64,000 bases of DNA from positions 917,324 to 981,323 of the forward strand of contig NZ_JAHCDI010000004.1 in NCBI RefSeq assembly GCF_019697375.1, in the 5' to 3' direction. The notes under the pieces are model-generated. The model was given only the letters and a program-made list of their open reading frames with translations. It was not told the origin of the DNA and did not search any database. Every line of letters begins with the position of its first letter. Positions within the stretch are counted from its first letter, which is position 1. Both the position numbers and the translations under genes were made by a program. This DNA is from Micromonospora tarapacensis (GTDB lineage: Bacteria; Actinomycetota; Actinomycetes; Mycobacteriales; Micromonosporaceae). Below are positions 8,835 to 17,522 of the stretch, one piece after another.

Positions 8835-9740
8835 CGAGAGGCGATCGTTTGCCGGTCGCTGACGAAGAGGTACAACGGACGGACGGTCGTGGACGACGTC
8901 TCGTTCGAGGTGACGGCCGGTACGATCGCCGGATTCGTCGGGGCCAACGGCGCGGGCAAGACGACGACGATGCGGATGCTGCTCGGCCTGGTCGGGCCGA
9001 CGAGTGGGATGGCGCTCATCGACGGCCGGCCCTACCGGGAGCTGGCGAACCCGCGGCGGCAGGTGGGCGCGGTGGTCGACGGCCCGGGCGCTCACCCCGG
9101 CCACTCGGCGAAGCTGCACCTGAGCGTGCTGGCCACGTCGTCCGGCCTGGCTCAACGGCGGGTAGACGAGGTCCTCGATCTGGTCGAGCTGACGGAGCAC
9201 GCCGGGCGACGTGTCGGCGGTTTCTCGATGGGCATGCTGCAGCGGCTGGCGATCGCCGGGGCGCTGCTTGGCGACCCGGGTGTCCTCGTCCTTGACGAAC
9301 CGGCTAACGGGCTCGATCCGCCGGGAATCCTGTGGATGCGGGACCTACTGCGCCGGCTCGCCGCCGACGGGCGAGCGCTGCTGATCTCCAGCCACCTGCT
9401 GGCGGAGCTCGCCGAGGTCGTCAACCGGGTCGTGATCATCGACCGGGGACGGCTGGTCGCGGACAAGCAGCTCGATCAGCTCCTCGACGGTACCCGGGTG
9501 GTGGAGATGCGTTGCGCGGATGTGGCGGCGATGCTGCGGGCGGTGACCGCCCGGGACCTGCGGGCCGACCTCGACAGCGACCTCTTGGTGATCCACGGCA
9601 TGTCGGCCCGCGAGGCCGGCGAGTTGGCGGCGGCGGCGGGCGCCGGCCCGGTGCACTGGCTGACTGAGCGAACCAGCAGCTTCGAAGATGTCTACTTCCG
9701 GCTGGCCGGCTCACTCGCGGACACGCAGGTGCCGGCATGA
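8823..9740 (+). CDS. ABC transporter ATP-binding protein, 305 aa
   Basis: This is the nucleotide-binding subunit of a drug/lipid-type exporter (CcmA/DrrA-like architecture). Walker A GANGAGKTT lies near residue 40, the signature FSMGM near residue 134 (in place of LSGGQ, as is common in this branch), Walker B VLVLDEP near residue 154, and the H-loop in LLISSHLLAELAEV. The C-terminal ~90 residues form the extension typical of this branch. The ATG at 8823 is preferred over the GTG at 8817; both lie in the inverted repeat. The downstream permease gene overlaps its stop by four bases (ATGA), so the two are translationally coupled and surely form one transporter. Confidence 0.9.
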   Translation: MRSQREAIVCRSLTKRYNGRTVVDDVSFEVTAGTIAGFVGANGAGKTTTMRMLLGLVGPTSGMALIDGRPYRELANPRRQVGAVVDGPGAHPGHSAKLHLSVLATSSGLAQRRVDEVLDLVELTEHAGRRVGGFSMGMLQRLAIAGALLGDPGVLVLDEPANGLDPPGILWMRDLLRRLAADGRALLISSHLLAELAEVVNRVVIIDRGRLVADKQLDQLLDGTRVVEMRCADVAAMLRAVTARDLRADLDSDLLVIHGMSAREAGELAAAAGAGPVHWLTERTSSFEDVYFRLAGSLADTQVPA

Positions 9741-10480
9741 GCCGACTGCTCCGCGCGGAACTGCGCAAGGTGACGGCCACCCCCGTGACGTGGTGGCTGC
9801 TGTTGGCCACGGTCGCCGTCGGGATCCTCGGCACGCTCGCACCGCTGATCGCCGTCGACGGCAAGCCGGTCGACCTACTCGCGGACGAGCAGGTGCGCGG
9901 CGCGTTGCACGGCGCTGCGGGCGGTTCGATCCTGGTCATCGTCGCCGGCATCATCGGCATGGCCGGCGAGTGGCGTTTCGGGCAGGCGAGCCAGGCGTTC
10001 CTCACCACCCCGCGCCGGTGGCGGGTGGTCGGCGTCAAAACCGTCGTCTACATGGCTGTCGGCGCGGTCTACGGCCTGGCTGCCGCGGCCGCCGCCACCG
10101 CGACGGCCGCCGCCTGGTACGACTCAAAAGGGATCGGGCTGCCCTTCGGACGCTCCTCGGTCTGGCTCACCCTCGCCGGCTGCGTGGTCGTGGCCATCCT
10201 TTTCGGCATCCTCGGCGTTGCCGTCGGCGCAATCGCCCGCCGGCAGGTTCCGGCCATCGTGGTGACCCTCGCCTGGACCGTCCTGGTCGAGCCGGCGCTC
10301 TTCGCGGCCGCCCCGCGCATCTTTCGGTGGCTACCCGGCCTGGCGGCACTCAGCCTGCGCCGCCAACCCTCCGACGACCTCCTGTCGTGGGGGCCGGCCG
10401 CCGCGGTGCTCGTCGGCGTCATCGCCGTCGCCCTGGCACTGGGGGTACGGCAGGTGGAGCGCCACGATGTCGCCGGTTAG
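9737..10480 (+). CDS. ABC transporter permease, 247 aa
   Basis: This membrane subunit (ABC-2 type) pairs with the preceding ATPase. Six hydrophobic segments are visible, including WWLLLATVAVGILGTLAPLI near residues 20-40, GGSILVIVAGIIGMAG, VVYMAVGAVYGLAAAAAATA, LTLAGCVVVAILFGILGVAV, IVVTLAWTVLVEPALFAA and AAAVLVGVIAVALALGV near the end. The conserved cytoplasmic WRFGQASQAFLTTPRRWRVV segment is typical of ABC-2 permeases of this size. The downstream TetR gene starts inside its 3' end (10467), again indicating coupling. The substrate is not predictable; with a TetR regulator, export of a xenobiotic or signalling compound is a fair guess. Confidence 0.85.
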   Translation: MSRLLRAELRKVTATPVTWWLLLATVAVGILGTLAPLIAVDGKPVDLLADEQVRGALHGAAGGSILVIVAGIIGMAGEWRFGQASQAFLTTPRRWRVVGVKTVVYMAVGAVYGLAAAAAATATAAAWYDSKGIGLPFGRSSVWLTLAGCVVVAILFGILGVAVGAIARRQVPAIVVTLAWTVLVEPALFAAAPRIFRWLPGLAALSLRRQPSDDLLSWGPAAAVLVGVIAVALALGVRQVERHDVAG

Positions 10481-11087
10481 GCGCAGCGCCGAGATCACCG
10501 AACAGCTGCGCGCCTCCCTTGTCGACCACGCGCGCACGCTGATCGCCCGGGAGGGGGCCGACGCCCTGACGATGCGCCGGCTCGCCACCGAGGCCGGCTG
10601 CGCGGTCGGCCTCACCTACAAGCTCTTCGCCGACCGCCGTGAACTGGTGGGCGAGATCGTCCGTGCCGAGCTCGGCCGACTGCGTGAGGCATCCGACGAG
10701 CTGCTCACCCGCTCCGGCACGGCGACCGTCGGCGCGAACCTCACGTGGTACTCAGAGACCGTTCTCGACTCGCCTGCGGTCGCACTGGCCCGGGAACTGC
10801 TCAACGACGAGGCGCTCATGCAGTCGGTCGCCGCGAGCGCCGACCACGCCGGGTTCGGGCCAGCGGCGTTCCCGAGGGTCCTCACCCGGTATCTCACCGC
10901 CGAGCAAGAGGCCGGCCGCGTGGCCGGACACGTCGATGCCGACGCTTTCGGCTTCCTCATCGCCAGCACGGTGCACAACCTGCTGGTGGCCGGCGACGCA
11001 TGGCCCAAGCCCAGCCGACCCGACTTCCAACACATGCTCGACGCCGTCGCCGCAGCCATCGCGGCCCGACCCCCGGAGGAATCATGA
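10467..11087 (+). CDS. TetR-family regulator, 206 aa
   Basis: The N-terminal helix-turn-helix reads ADALTMRRLATEAGCAVGLT, then YKLFADRRELVGEIV, the classic TetR pattern in which 'vg.LY.hF.sKeeLl' appears as 'VGLTYKLFADRREL'. The C-terminal ~140 residues form the ligand-binding helical core (WYSETVLDSPAVALARELLN; GFLIASTVHNLLVAGDA). It overlaps the permease gene by 14 bases and is followed with a 4-base ATGA overlap by a tiny membrane protein. The perfect inverted repeat at the operon start is its probable binding site, so it should repress its own operon until a ligand of the pump binds. Confidence 0.85.
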   Translation: MSPVRRSAEITEQLRASLVDHARTLIAREGADALTMRRLATEAGCAVGLTYKLFADRRELVGEIVRAELGRLREASDELLTRSGTATVGANLTWYSETVLDSPAVALARELLNDEALMQSVAASADHAGFGPAAFPRVLTRYLTAEQEAGRVAGHVDADAFGFLIASTVHNLLVAGDAWPKPSRPDFQHMLDAVAAAIAARPPEES

Positions 11088-11224
11088 CCCCCGACGACCG
11101 CACGCCCTACCGGCCCCACGGCCGGACGACCCGCCTGCGTACCACGCTCATCGTGGTCGCGGTGATCGTCCTCGTTGCCGTAGGCCTGACCCTGCACGTC
11201 GCCGGCGTGCTTCCGCCGAAATGA
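11084..11224 (+). CDS. small single-pass membrane peptide, 46 aa
   Basis: ATG at 11084 overlaps the TetR stop (ATGA) and opens a 46-residue frame: a basic, polar N-terminus (MTPDDRTPYRPHGRTTRL) and one hydrophobic helix (TLIVVAVIVLVAVGLTLHVA), ending GVLPPK. SD-like GGAGGA precedes the start at the proper distance. It ends with an ATGA overlap into the next gene, so it belongs to the ABC/TetR operon. No family is recognised; a small accessory subunit or stabiliser of the permease is possible. Confidence 0.6.
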   Translation: MTPDDRTPYRPHGRTTRLRTTLIVVAVIVLVAVGLTLHVAGVLPPK

Positions 11225-11616
11225 CCTCGACCGAACCGCGCGACGTAACGAGGCGGCTCTACACCGCGTTGGCCGACGGCGACGCGGCGACCGTCGCCAA
11301 GCTGGTCCATCCCGCAGCGACCATGTCCGTGCCCGGCACGAACCCGGTCGCTGGCCGGTACGAGGGCGCGGCCGGGCTCGCCCGGTTCGTCGCCGCCAGC
11401 GCCGCGATCGTGCCGGGCGGCGTGCGGACCCAGATCATCGAGGTCATGGGCGGTGACCGGCACGCCGCCGTCTACGGCATCTCCCGCGCTGCCCGGCCCG
11501 GCCGGCCACCACTTGAGAACCACACCGTTCACCTCGTCACCGTTGACGAAGGGCTGATCACCTCCATCGCGATTTACAACCAGGACCAGCCAACCGTGGA
11601 CGCGTTCTGGGCCTGA
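11221..11616 (+). CDS. SnoaL/NTF2-like protein, 131 aa
   Basis: The protein shows the cone-shaped NTF2-like fold pattern: an N-terminal helix (TRRLYTALADGDAATVAKLV), HPAATMSVPGTNPVAGRYEG, a second helix (GAAGLARFVAASAAIVPGG), then long strands (VRTQIIEVMGGDRHAAVYGI, NHTVHLVTVDEGLITSIAIY). Members are small enzymes or binding proteins (for example polyketide cyclases, epoxide hydrolases) or have no known activity. It is the last gene of the five-gene ABC/TetR operon, joined by a 4-base overlap. A role in binding or modifying the exported compound is possible but is inference. Confidence 0.7.
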   Translation: MTSTEPRDVTRRLYTALADGDAATVAKLVHPAATMSVPGTNPVAGRYEGAAGLARFVAASAAIVPGGVRTQIIEVMGGDRHAAVYGISRAARPGRPPLENHTVHLVTVDEGLITSIAIYNQDQPTVDAFWA

Positions 11617-11728
11617 GACGGACGGCCTCAAGGCCGAGGTGCCGAATTGCAGACGGGCGCCGCTCCTGAGGTCGGCGCCCGGTTCACGATGCGGCTTCCG
11701 GTCGTGGCCGGCGGTGGGGCGGGCGGGC

Positions 11729-12035
11729 TCAGCCCTGTGCGTCCGGAACCGGACGGGTCAGTTGGTCAAGGCGTTGCAGCCGTCCATCTCCGGCGAGCTG
11801 GCCGAACATGTAGATCTCGGTGGCGATGACATTGCCCTTGATCGTGACCGCGGTCAGGGTGTAGCGGGCGGCCACGCGGTCACCGGATACCAAGGTCTCA
11901 TGAACCTCGGTATGCACTCTGGCGGCCCTTTGGCGGGCAGGCCGCACATGCGCAAGGAGCTTCTCGCGGTCGAGTGGTATCCCGTCGTTGTAGAGAACGA
12001 AGTCGGGCGTGTGGTAGCGGTCGAAGACCGCGGCA
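11729..12035 (-). pseudogene. NTF2-like protein, 5'-truncated
   Basis: The minus strand carries the C-terminal ~100 residues of an NTF2/SnoaL-like protein: FDRYHTPDFVLYNDGIPLDR, AARVHTEVHETLVSGDRVAA, ATEIYMFGQLAGDGRLQRLD. The expected first ~25-30 residues (helix 1) are absent: upstream of about 12035 the sequence belongs to a TetR gene on the other strand, also truncated. An in-frame ATG lies at 12076, but the 14 or so residues it would add (SGRRRSVGRRP) are antisense to the TetR coding sequence. It is therefore a truncated remnant, possibly still translated. Confidence 0.6.
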
Positions 12036-12549
12036 GGGCGTCGCCCGACAGACCGTCTACGCCCACTTCGCATCACGCGAGGCGTTGCTCAGGGCCATCG
12101 TCGATCGGATCACCGTCGAGGTGACGGCCGCCATCGACGCGGTGGAACTGGACAGCGGTCCCGCTGCAGACGCGCTGTGCCGGTGGGTGGATGTCAGCTG
12201 GACACTTCTCTACCGGTACCCGATCCTGCTCACCTCGGCCATGTCCGCCGCGACTCCACGGAAAGAGCACGAACGGCATCTGCCGATCACCGAGCGACTC
12301 GACTCGCTCATCCGGCGGGGGCAACGAACAGGCGAGTTCGACCGCGATACGACGGCGGCCTGGCTGGTGGCGGCCATCATCAGCCTCGGTCACACCGCCG
12401 GGCAGCAGGTACAGGCCGGCCGGATGAACATCCGCGATGCCGGCACGGCCTTCCGTGAGAGCGTGCGGCGTACCTGCGTCCGAGACATCGGGAGTCCTTC
12501 GGGACCTGCAGACATCGGCAAGGCCGATGGAAATGGACCTGACAGCTGA
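12036..12549 (+). pseudogene. TetR-family regulator, 5'-truncated in its HTH
   Basis: The frame begins abruptly within the recognition helix: GVARQTVYAHFASREALLRA, the second half of a TetR helix-turn-helix, then a complete ligand-binding core (VSWTLLYRYPILLTSAMSAA; TTAAWLVAAIISLGHTAGQQ). The first ~30-35 residues, including helices 1 and 2 and the start codon, are missing. It cannot bind DNA normally. The break coincides with the 5' break of the divergent NTF2-like gene, so one deletion removed both starts and the shared promoter. Confidence 0.65.
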
Positions 12550-12960
12550 CGCCGCAGCAAAGGTCGGACGCGCAACAGCAGCCCGGAGGCCGCAGATCGA
12601 GCGCCGCCCGTGGCTTCCGTCCTCGCCTCTACCCAACGCCCGCTCATCGGCATGAGCGTGTGCGGGGTCGGCTCGATGGGGCGCGTGTGGCCGAGGCCGC
12701 CCTCGTGCCTTGATGGGTTCCGGGCGGAGGCTCGGGACCGATCAAGGTAGGGTAATTTCAGGCGAGCGGGATAGCGCCGACAAGGCGCAATCCGCGTTGG
12801 GTATTGGTGTGTGTCGACCACGACACACCAAATGACAACACGCCAGGTCAACCTCGATTTCGAGGTGTTGACCTTCGAGGCAACTCGAACCCGCGCCGAG
12901 CGCGGGCAGGTGCAGCCCGCCCAGGTGCGCGGCTCCGAGGGGGCGCTGCCTGGGTAGCGA
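12550..12960. other. intergenic, no feature recognised
   Basis: This stretch of about 410 bases separates the TetR remnant from a minus-strand secreted-protein remnant. Long open frames exist on the minus strand but have the Arg/Pro/Ser-rich composition of antisense reading in GC-rich DNA. It lies beside broken genes and may be scar DNA. Confidence 0.35.
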
Positions 12961-13625
12961 TTACTCGGCATGCCGGACGTCCACCGCGAGGACGTTGTCG
13001 TCAAACCGCTCGTAACGGACGACGACAGTCCGTTCTCCGCCGTCGCCGTCATCGGTGCCGTCGCCGTCGTCCGGTGGGGGTGCGGTGAAGGCGAGGCTGG
13101 CGATGATCTGGTCGAGCAGCTTGGAGTTGCGCGAGAAGTCGCGCTCAGGCGTGTCGTGGGTAGTGGCGATGAAACTGCCGCCCGCGATGTTGACGACCCA
13201 GGTATAGGTGAGCGTGCCCTCGTCGAGCAACCCCTCTCCCGTGGCTCCGTCGACGACGGCTACGGCCTCGCGCCCGTCGACCACGCCCGAGTCGCGGGAG
13301 CGGACCTCGCCGAACACATCACGCGACGGCGCGGTCTGGTAGCTGGTATCGGCTTCCCATAGGACGATCGCCATGTCCGGCTCGGTGCCTTCGGTGACTG
13401 ATATGGGGTCGGGGTCGAAGTAGCTGCATGTCGCCGCCACGTCGCCGGGGTACTGCACGGCATAGCCGACCTGGTCGTTGGCGCACCCTGGTCATCGCTG
13501 ACCAGAACTGCGCCGCCCGATCCTTGTCGACCTCGGCGGCTGTGCCGTTGATGGCGGGAAGTTCGCGGGTCGGGGTCGCGCCGGCACCGTTGAGCGCCGC
13601 GCCAGCGGCTGTCGGTGTGTCCGGT
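12961..13625 (-). pseudogene. secreted/lipoprotein-like hypothetical, frameshifted
   Basis: Two minus-strand frames join near 13480. The upstream frame reads TRELPAINGTAAEVDKDRAA and QFWSAMTR; one base over, the protein continues CANDQVGYAVQYPGDVAATC then SYFDPDPISVTEGTEPD, with an acidic Asp/Gly tract (PPPDDGDGTDDGDGGERTVV) and an end VLAVDVRHAE. Two Cys in the 'CANDQ...ATCSYF' region would form a disulfide in an exported protein. No signal peptide is attached; the N-terminus is missing or fused to the preceding S8 remnant. The function is unknown. Confidence 0.45.
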
Positions 13626-14019
13626 CACTGCGGTGCGGAGGTGGTGAGTGGCACGGTGTCGCTGCTGGCGTCGTCGTAGCCGGACTCGATCAGCAGGCGG
13701 ATGTCGAACAGCCTCCCGTCCAGCACCTGGTGGCCAGCCGCGGCGTCGCGTCGGAGGGGACGACGTCGAGGCGATCTTCCGTCGATGAGAAGTCGAAGGA
13801 GATGTCGTCGCGGCCCTCGGCCGGTTCCACCCGGGCCTGATCGAGGTCGCCACCAGGGATGACGACCCGATCGCCGGTCACGAGGGTGACCATGACGTCG
13901 TTCGCTGTCCCGGCGGTGCGTTGTCCATTGGTGGAGTGGGCGGTCCGCCGAGCTGAGCCGGCTCCGGTGCTGGCGGCGGCCCGGACGACGAGCACGAGCG
14001 TGCCAGCGAGTCGTTTCAT
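13626..14019 (-). pseudogene. S8 peptidase N-terminal prodomain remnant
   Basis: From ATG at 14019 (MKRLAGTLVLVVRAAASTGA, a signal-peptide-like start) the frame reads VMVTLVTGDRVVIPGGDLDQ, ARVEPAEGRDDISF and LDVVPSDA. After one frame change near 13740 it continues AAAGHQVLDGRLFDIRLLIE then SGYDDASSDTVPLTTSAPQ and stops. This 'VTLVTGD.V...LFd...L...GYdD' pattern is the prodomain of large actinobacterial subtilases. The catalytic domain is entirely absent, so no protease is made. It lies upstream of, and in the same direction as, another remnant, suggesting internal deletion of a once larger locus. Confidence 0.6.
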
Positions 14020-14314
14020 GATCGAGCTTCTCGTCGTCGGGGGAGGGACGATCTCGCATCAGGCGCCTACCCGCGGCCCGTCCGGTCTACACCTCCGGAG
14101 CCGGTCTGTGCCGCGGTGGCCCCAGCCCGAGTACGAGATCACGCCCGTTGAAGACTGATCGGACGGTGAGGGTGTGCTTGCCACCCGTCGGTGCCGGCGG
14201 CGGGCGGGGATTTCTTGCAGTCGTGGCGAGGAAGCTCACCGGTGAGTGAGCGGGTAGGTGTCGCGGTCTCGGCTTCGATGGTCCAGGCGCGGTGGTCACC
14301 ATCTCTGCGCGGAG

Positions 14315-15532
14315 TCAGGACGTGTGGGTCCGATCCCCGGTCCAGGCCGCTTCGAGGATCGCGGTCAGGCTGGCGGTGTCGTTCGGGCCTGGATGGTTCT
14401 GGATCAAGCGGGTGACGCCACTGGCCATCTCCGCGAAGCGGGGGAGGTCGGCGCGGGCCACGCCGATGTCCGCCAAGGTGGGCGGGATGCCGATGTCGGC
14501 AAGGAGCCCGTCGAGCCAGCTGAGGAACGTGTCTGCGGCCTCGGCATCCGAGGCATCGGTCACGTCGAGCCCGCACACCCCGGCGAGGATGGCCAACCGG
14601 TCGCCGATGGCATCCCTGGCCGCGTCCAGCGCGTAGGGCAGTAGCAGCCCGACGCCCAGTCCGTGCGGCGTGTGCGTGGCTGCGCCGATGGGGTACTGGA
14701 GAGCGTGCGGGGCCGCGGTGCCCGCGTGGGAGAAGGCGAGTCCGGCGAGCACGGACCCATAGGACATGTCCGCGCGCGCGTCCGTGTCGCCTCCGTCCCT
14801 GACAGCACGACGCAAGCTACGGGCGATCCGCTCCGCGGCCAGGAGCGCGTAGTGGTCGGTGATCGGGTTGCGGCCGAGGAACACCTGCTCCACCGGGTCG
14901 CGCGGTCCGTGGGCCCGGGGTCGCGCGGTGTAGCTCTCCACCGCGTGACAGAACGCGTCGATGCCGGAGTGGGCGGTGACGGTCGCAGGGCAGGTGTACG
15001 TGAGTTCGGGGTCGACGATGGCGAAGTCGGGCACGATGTGGACGCTCGACACCCCCACCTTCAGCTCGCGGTCCGGGTCGGTCAGCACCGAGACGGGTGT
15101 GAGTTCGGAGCCGGTGCCTGACGTCGTCGGGACCGCGACGAGAGGAATCGTCGGCCCCGGCACCTTCGACTCGCCGTAGAAGTCGCGCGGCGTCCCACCG
15201 TGGCGCCGGATGACGCCGACGATCTTGGCGAGGTCGATCACCGTGCCACCCCCGATGGCGAGGATCACGTCGGCGTCCACCTCGGCGGCGACCGAGACGG
15301 CCAGGGCGACATCGGCGAGTGGCACGTCCGGAGTCGCGTCGGAGAACACCTGGACGACCTCGACCTTCTCCCGCACGGCGGCCACGATCTCGGCCACGCC
15401 CGGCTGCCTCAGAAGAACCTGGTCGGTCAAGATGAGGACTCGCGAGCCACTCTCGGCCACCACTCGTGGGATGTTCTGTGCGACCCCTTCGCCCACTATC
15501 AGCTGGCGTGGTCCGCGGACGGTCTCAAGCAT
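14315..15532 (-). CDS. iron-containing alcohol dehydrogenase, 405 aa
   Basis: Group III (Fe-type) alcohol dehydrogenases oxidise primary alcohols or polyols with NAD(P). The dinucleotide-binding ILAIGGGTVIDLAKIVG lies near residues 92-108 and the family block AVPTTSGTGSELTPVSVL near residues 135-152. The metal ligands are visible in SGIDAFCHAVESY (Asp and His) and in the His-rich HALQYPIGAATHTPHGLGVG. SD GGAGAGG stands 8 bases before ATG 15532. It is last in the transport/oxidation gene set, behind an aldehyde dehydrogenase. Together they could take an imported alcohol to the carboxylic acid. The exact substrate is not readable from sequence. Confidence 0.9.
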   Translation of the reverse strand: MLETVRGPRQLIVGEGVAQNIPRVVAESGSRVLILTDQVLLRQPGVAEIVAAVREKVEVVQVFSDATPDVPLADVALAVSVAAEVDADVILAIGGGTVIDLAKIVGVIRRHGGTPRDFYGESKVPGPTIPLVAVPTTSGTGSELTPVSVLTDPDRELKVGVSSVHIVPDFAIVDPELTYTCPATVTAHSGIDAFCHAVESYTARPRAHGPRDPVEQVFLGRNPITDHYALLAAERIARSLRRAVRDGGDTDARADMSYGSVLAGLAFSHAGTAAPHALQYPIGAATHTPHGLGVGLLLPYALDAARDAIGDRLAILAGVCGLDVTDASDAEAADTFLSWLDGLLADIGIPPTLADIGVARADLPRFAEMASGVTRLIQNHPGPNDTASLTAILEAAWTGDRTHTS

Positions 15533-15533
15533 G

Positions 15534-15797
15534 TCAGTGCCTCTCCGGAACGTCGGCGGCGGTTTGCTGGGCGGACGTCCAGGTCACCTGCGAGACCGGG
15601 ATAGCGTCGGCGAGGTTGGCCGCCCGGGTGGCGCAGGCGCCCGCGCCGGGCGGTGGTGCGCCCGCCGGCGTCCCGGCTGCCAGTGGGTTCGTGCCGGCCA
15701 TGGCTCGGGTCCCGTCCGCCGGGTGGAGACCGCTCAGGTCGTGTGTGCACAGGGCGCGGTGACTCTCGACGGGCGCCCGGAGCAGCAGGCCGGTCAC
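15534..15797 (-). CDS. possible small ORF between ALDH and ADH, 87 aa
   Basis: GTG at 15797 overlaps the stop of the aldehyde dehydrogenase gene (GTGA), and the frame ends one base before the start of the alcohol dehydrogenase gene. That fit is what one expects of a coupled gene, but the composition (Ala/Pro/Thr-rich, GTPAGAPPPGAGACATRAAN) and the lack of a recognisable fold argue for chance in GC-rich DNA. I list it because of the tight junctions, not because a function can be suggested. Confidence 0.25.
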   Translation of the reverse strand: MTGLLLRAPVESHRALCTHDLSGLHPADGTRAMAGTNPLAAGTPAGAPPPGAGACATRAANLADAIPVSQVTWTSAQQTAADVPERH

Positions 15798-17257
15798 GGT
15801 AGGTCGATCGCCGCGTAGGTGAGGTCGAGGTACTCGAGGATGCCCTCGTGCGACCCCTCCTTGCCGACGCCGGACTGCTTGACGCCGCCGAACGGAGCTG
15901 CCGGGTCCGATATCAGACCACGGTTGATGCCGATCATTCCCGTATCCAGCCCCTCGGTGAACCGGAGTGCCCGCTGGAGGTCTCGGGTGAAGATGTATCC
16001 GACCAGGCCGTGCTCGGTGTCGTTAGCCTTCGCCATCACCTCGTCGTCGGACGTGAACGAGACGATCGGCGCGACCGGGCCGAAGATCTCCGCCCTGAGC
16101 ATCCGCGCGTCGTCGGGCACGTCGACGAGGACCGTAGGCGGGTAGAAGTGGCCCGGCCCATCCGGACGCTCGCCGCCCACCAGGACCCGGGCGCCGCGAT
16201 CGACCGCGTCGGCGACGAGTTCGTCGATCTTGGTGACCGAGGTTTCGTCGATCAACGCCCCGACGTCCACGCCGTCGTCGAGACCATGGCCCACCGAGAG
16301 CGCGCCCATCCGCTCGGCGAAGCGTGCCGTGAACTCCTCGCGTACCGGCTCCTCGACGTAGATCCGGTTGGCCGCGATGCAGGACTCCCCGATGTTGCGC
16401 ATCTTGGCCACCATGGCACCGTCGAGCGCGACGTCCAGGTCCGCGTCGGCACACACGATCAAGGCCGCGTTGCCGCCCAGTTCCATGGAGGTGCGCAGCA
16501 CGTTGTCCGCAGCCTGTCGGAGCAGCACGCGCCCGACCTCGGTCGACCCGGTGAACGACAGCTTGCGGGTCCGACTGTCGGCGAGCAGTGCGGAGACCAC
16601 CTTGCCGGCACGCTTGGTGGTCACCACGTTGACGACGCCCGGGGGAACGCCGACCTCCTCCATGATGCGGGCCAGGAACAGCATGGTGAGTGGCGTCTGG
16701 GCTGCCGGCTTGGTGATCGTCGTGCAGCCCGCGGCCAGCGCAGGAGCGATCTTGCGGGCACCCATGGCCAACGGGAAGTTCCAGGGCGTCACGAAGACGC
16801 ATGGTCCGACCGGCTTCGGCACGGTGAGGATGCGATATCCACCTGCGGGAGCGGTGCTGTAGCGCCCCTCGACGCGCACCGCCTCCTCGGCGAACCAGCG
16901 GAAGAACTCGGCGCCGTAGGCCACCTCTGCCCGAGCCTCGGCGAGCGGCTTGCCCATCTCGAGCGTTATCAGCCGGGCGATCTCCTCGGATCGCTCGGTC
17001 AGTGCCCGGTACGTCGCGGTCAACAGCTCTGACCGTTTCCGCGGCGGGGTCGCCGCCCACTGCGCCATTGCCTTGCTCGCCACGTCCAGAGCGGCGAGCC
17101 CGTCGACGACGTCGGCGTCCGCCACCTCGGCGATGGTCTTGCCGGTGGCCGGGTCCTCGACGGCGAAGGTGGCTCCGCTTGCGGCGTCGCGCCAGGCGTC
17201 GCCGATCCGGAGCCGTCGGTGCTCGGGGGCCAGGACGTTCATCGGGTCACTCATTGC
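15794..17257 (-). CDS. NAD(P)-dependent aldehyde dehydrogenase (GabD-like), 487 aa
   Basis: This is a standard-length aldehyde dehydrogenase resembling succinate-semialdehyde dehydrogenases. Visible elements are the substrate-channel TPWNFPLAMGARKIAPALAA, the NAD-binding FTGSTEVGR, the general-base Glu in SMELGGNAALIV, and the nucleophile Cys in NIGESCIAANRIYV (GESC for the usual GQxC). C-terminal EIFGPVAPIVSF and FGGVKQSGVGKEG are conserved. I start at ATG 17257 (MSDPMNVL) because GGGAGG lies 8 bases before it; an ATG 36 bases earlier is possible. It follows the ABC genes after a 265-base gap and precedes the Fe-ADH, so it likely oxidises the aldehyde made by that enzyme. Confidence 0.9.
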   Translation of the reverse strand, partial: AMSDPMNVLAPEHRRLRIGDAWRDAASGATFAVEDPATGKTIAEVADADVVDGLAALDVASKAMAQWAATPPRKRSELLTATYRALTERSEEIARLITLEMGKPLAEARAEVAYGAEFFRWFAEEAVRVEGRYSTAPAGGYRILTVPKPVGPCVFVTPWNFPLAMGARKIAPALAAGCTTITKPAAQTPLTMLFLARIMEEVGVPPGVVNVVTTKRAGKVVSALLADSRTRKLSFTGSTEVGRVLLRQAADNVLRTSMELGGNAALIVCADADLDVALDGAMVAKMRNIGESCIAANRIYVEEPVREEFTARFAERMGALSVGHGLDDGVDVGALIDETSVTKIDELVADAVDRGARVLVGGERPDGPGHFYPPTVLVDVPDDARMLRAEIFGPVAPIVSFTSDDEVMAKANDTEHGLVGYIFTRDLQRALRFTEGLDTGMIGINRGLISDPAAPFGGVKQSGVGKEGSHEGILEYLDLTYAAIDLP

Positions 17258-17522
17258 GTCGCCTCCCGTGGTCTTCTTGGTGTTGTCTGGCATGCCTCAG
17301 CGATCGGGCAGGGCGTGTGGACGGACGGGTCATCCGCCCTCGTCGGGGGCGAGGTTGCCGAGCGGGTCGAAGGTGGCAGTGGCCCGGTCTGCCGGACGAC
17401 GCCCCGGGCCACCGATCGCCTTCTCGGGCCACGGCCGTCTCCACGTCGTCGGGCCGCTCCCGGTGGTGAGGGTCCGCGACGGTTCGATTGCCGCGTGCGG
17501 GTGCCGTCGTCGCCCGGCGCGG

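Noticed and set aside
15848..17032. 394-codon plus-strand frame across the aldehyde dehydrogenase
   Set aside because: It is antisense to a clear aldehyde dehydrogenase and shows no protein-like motif.
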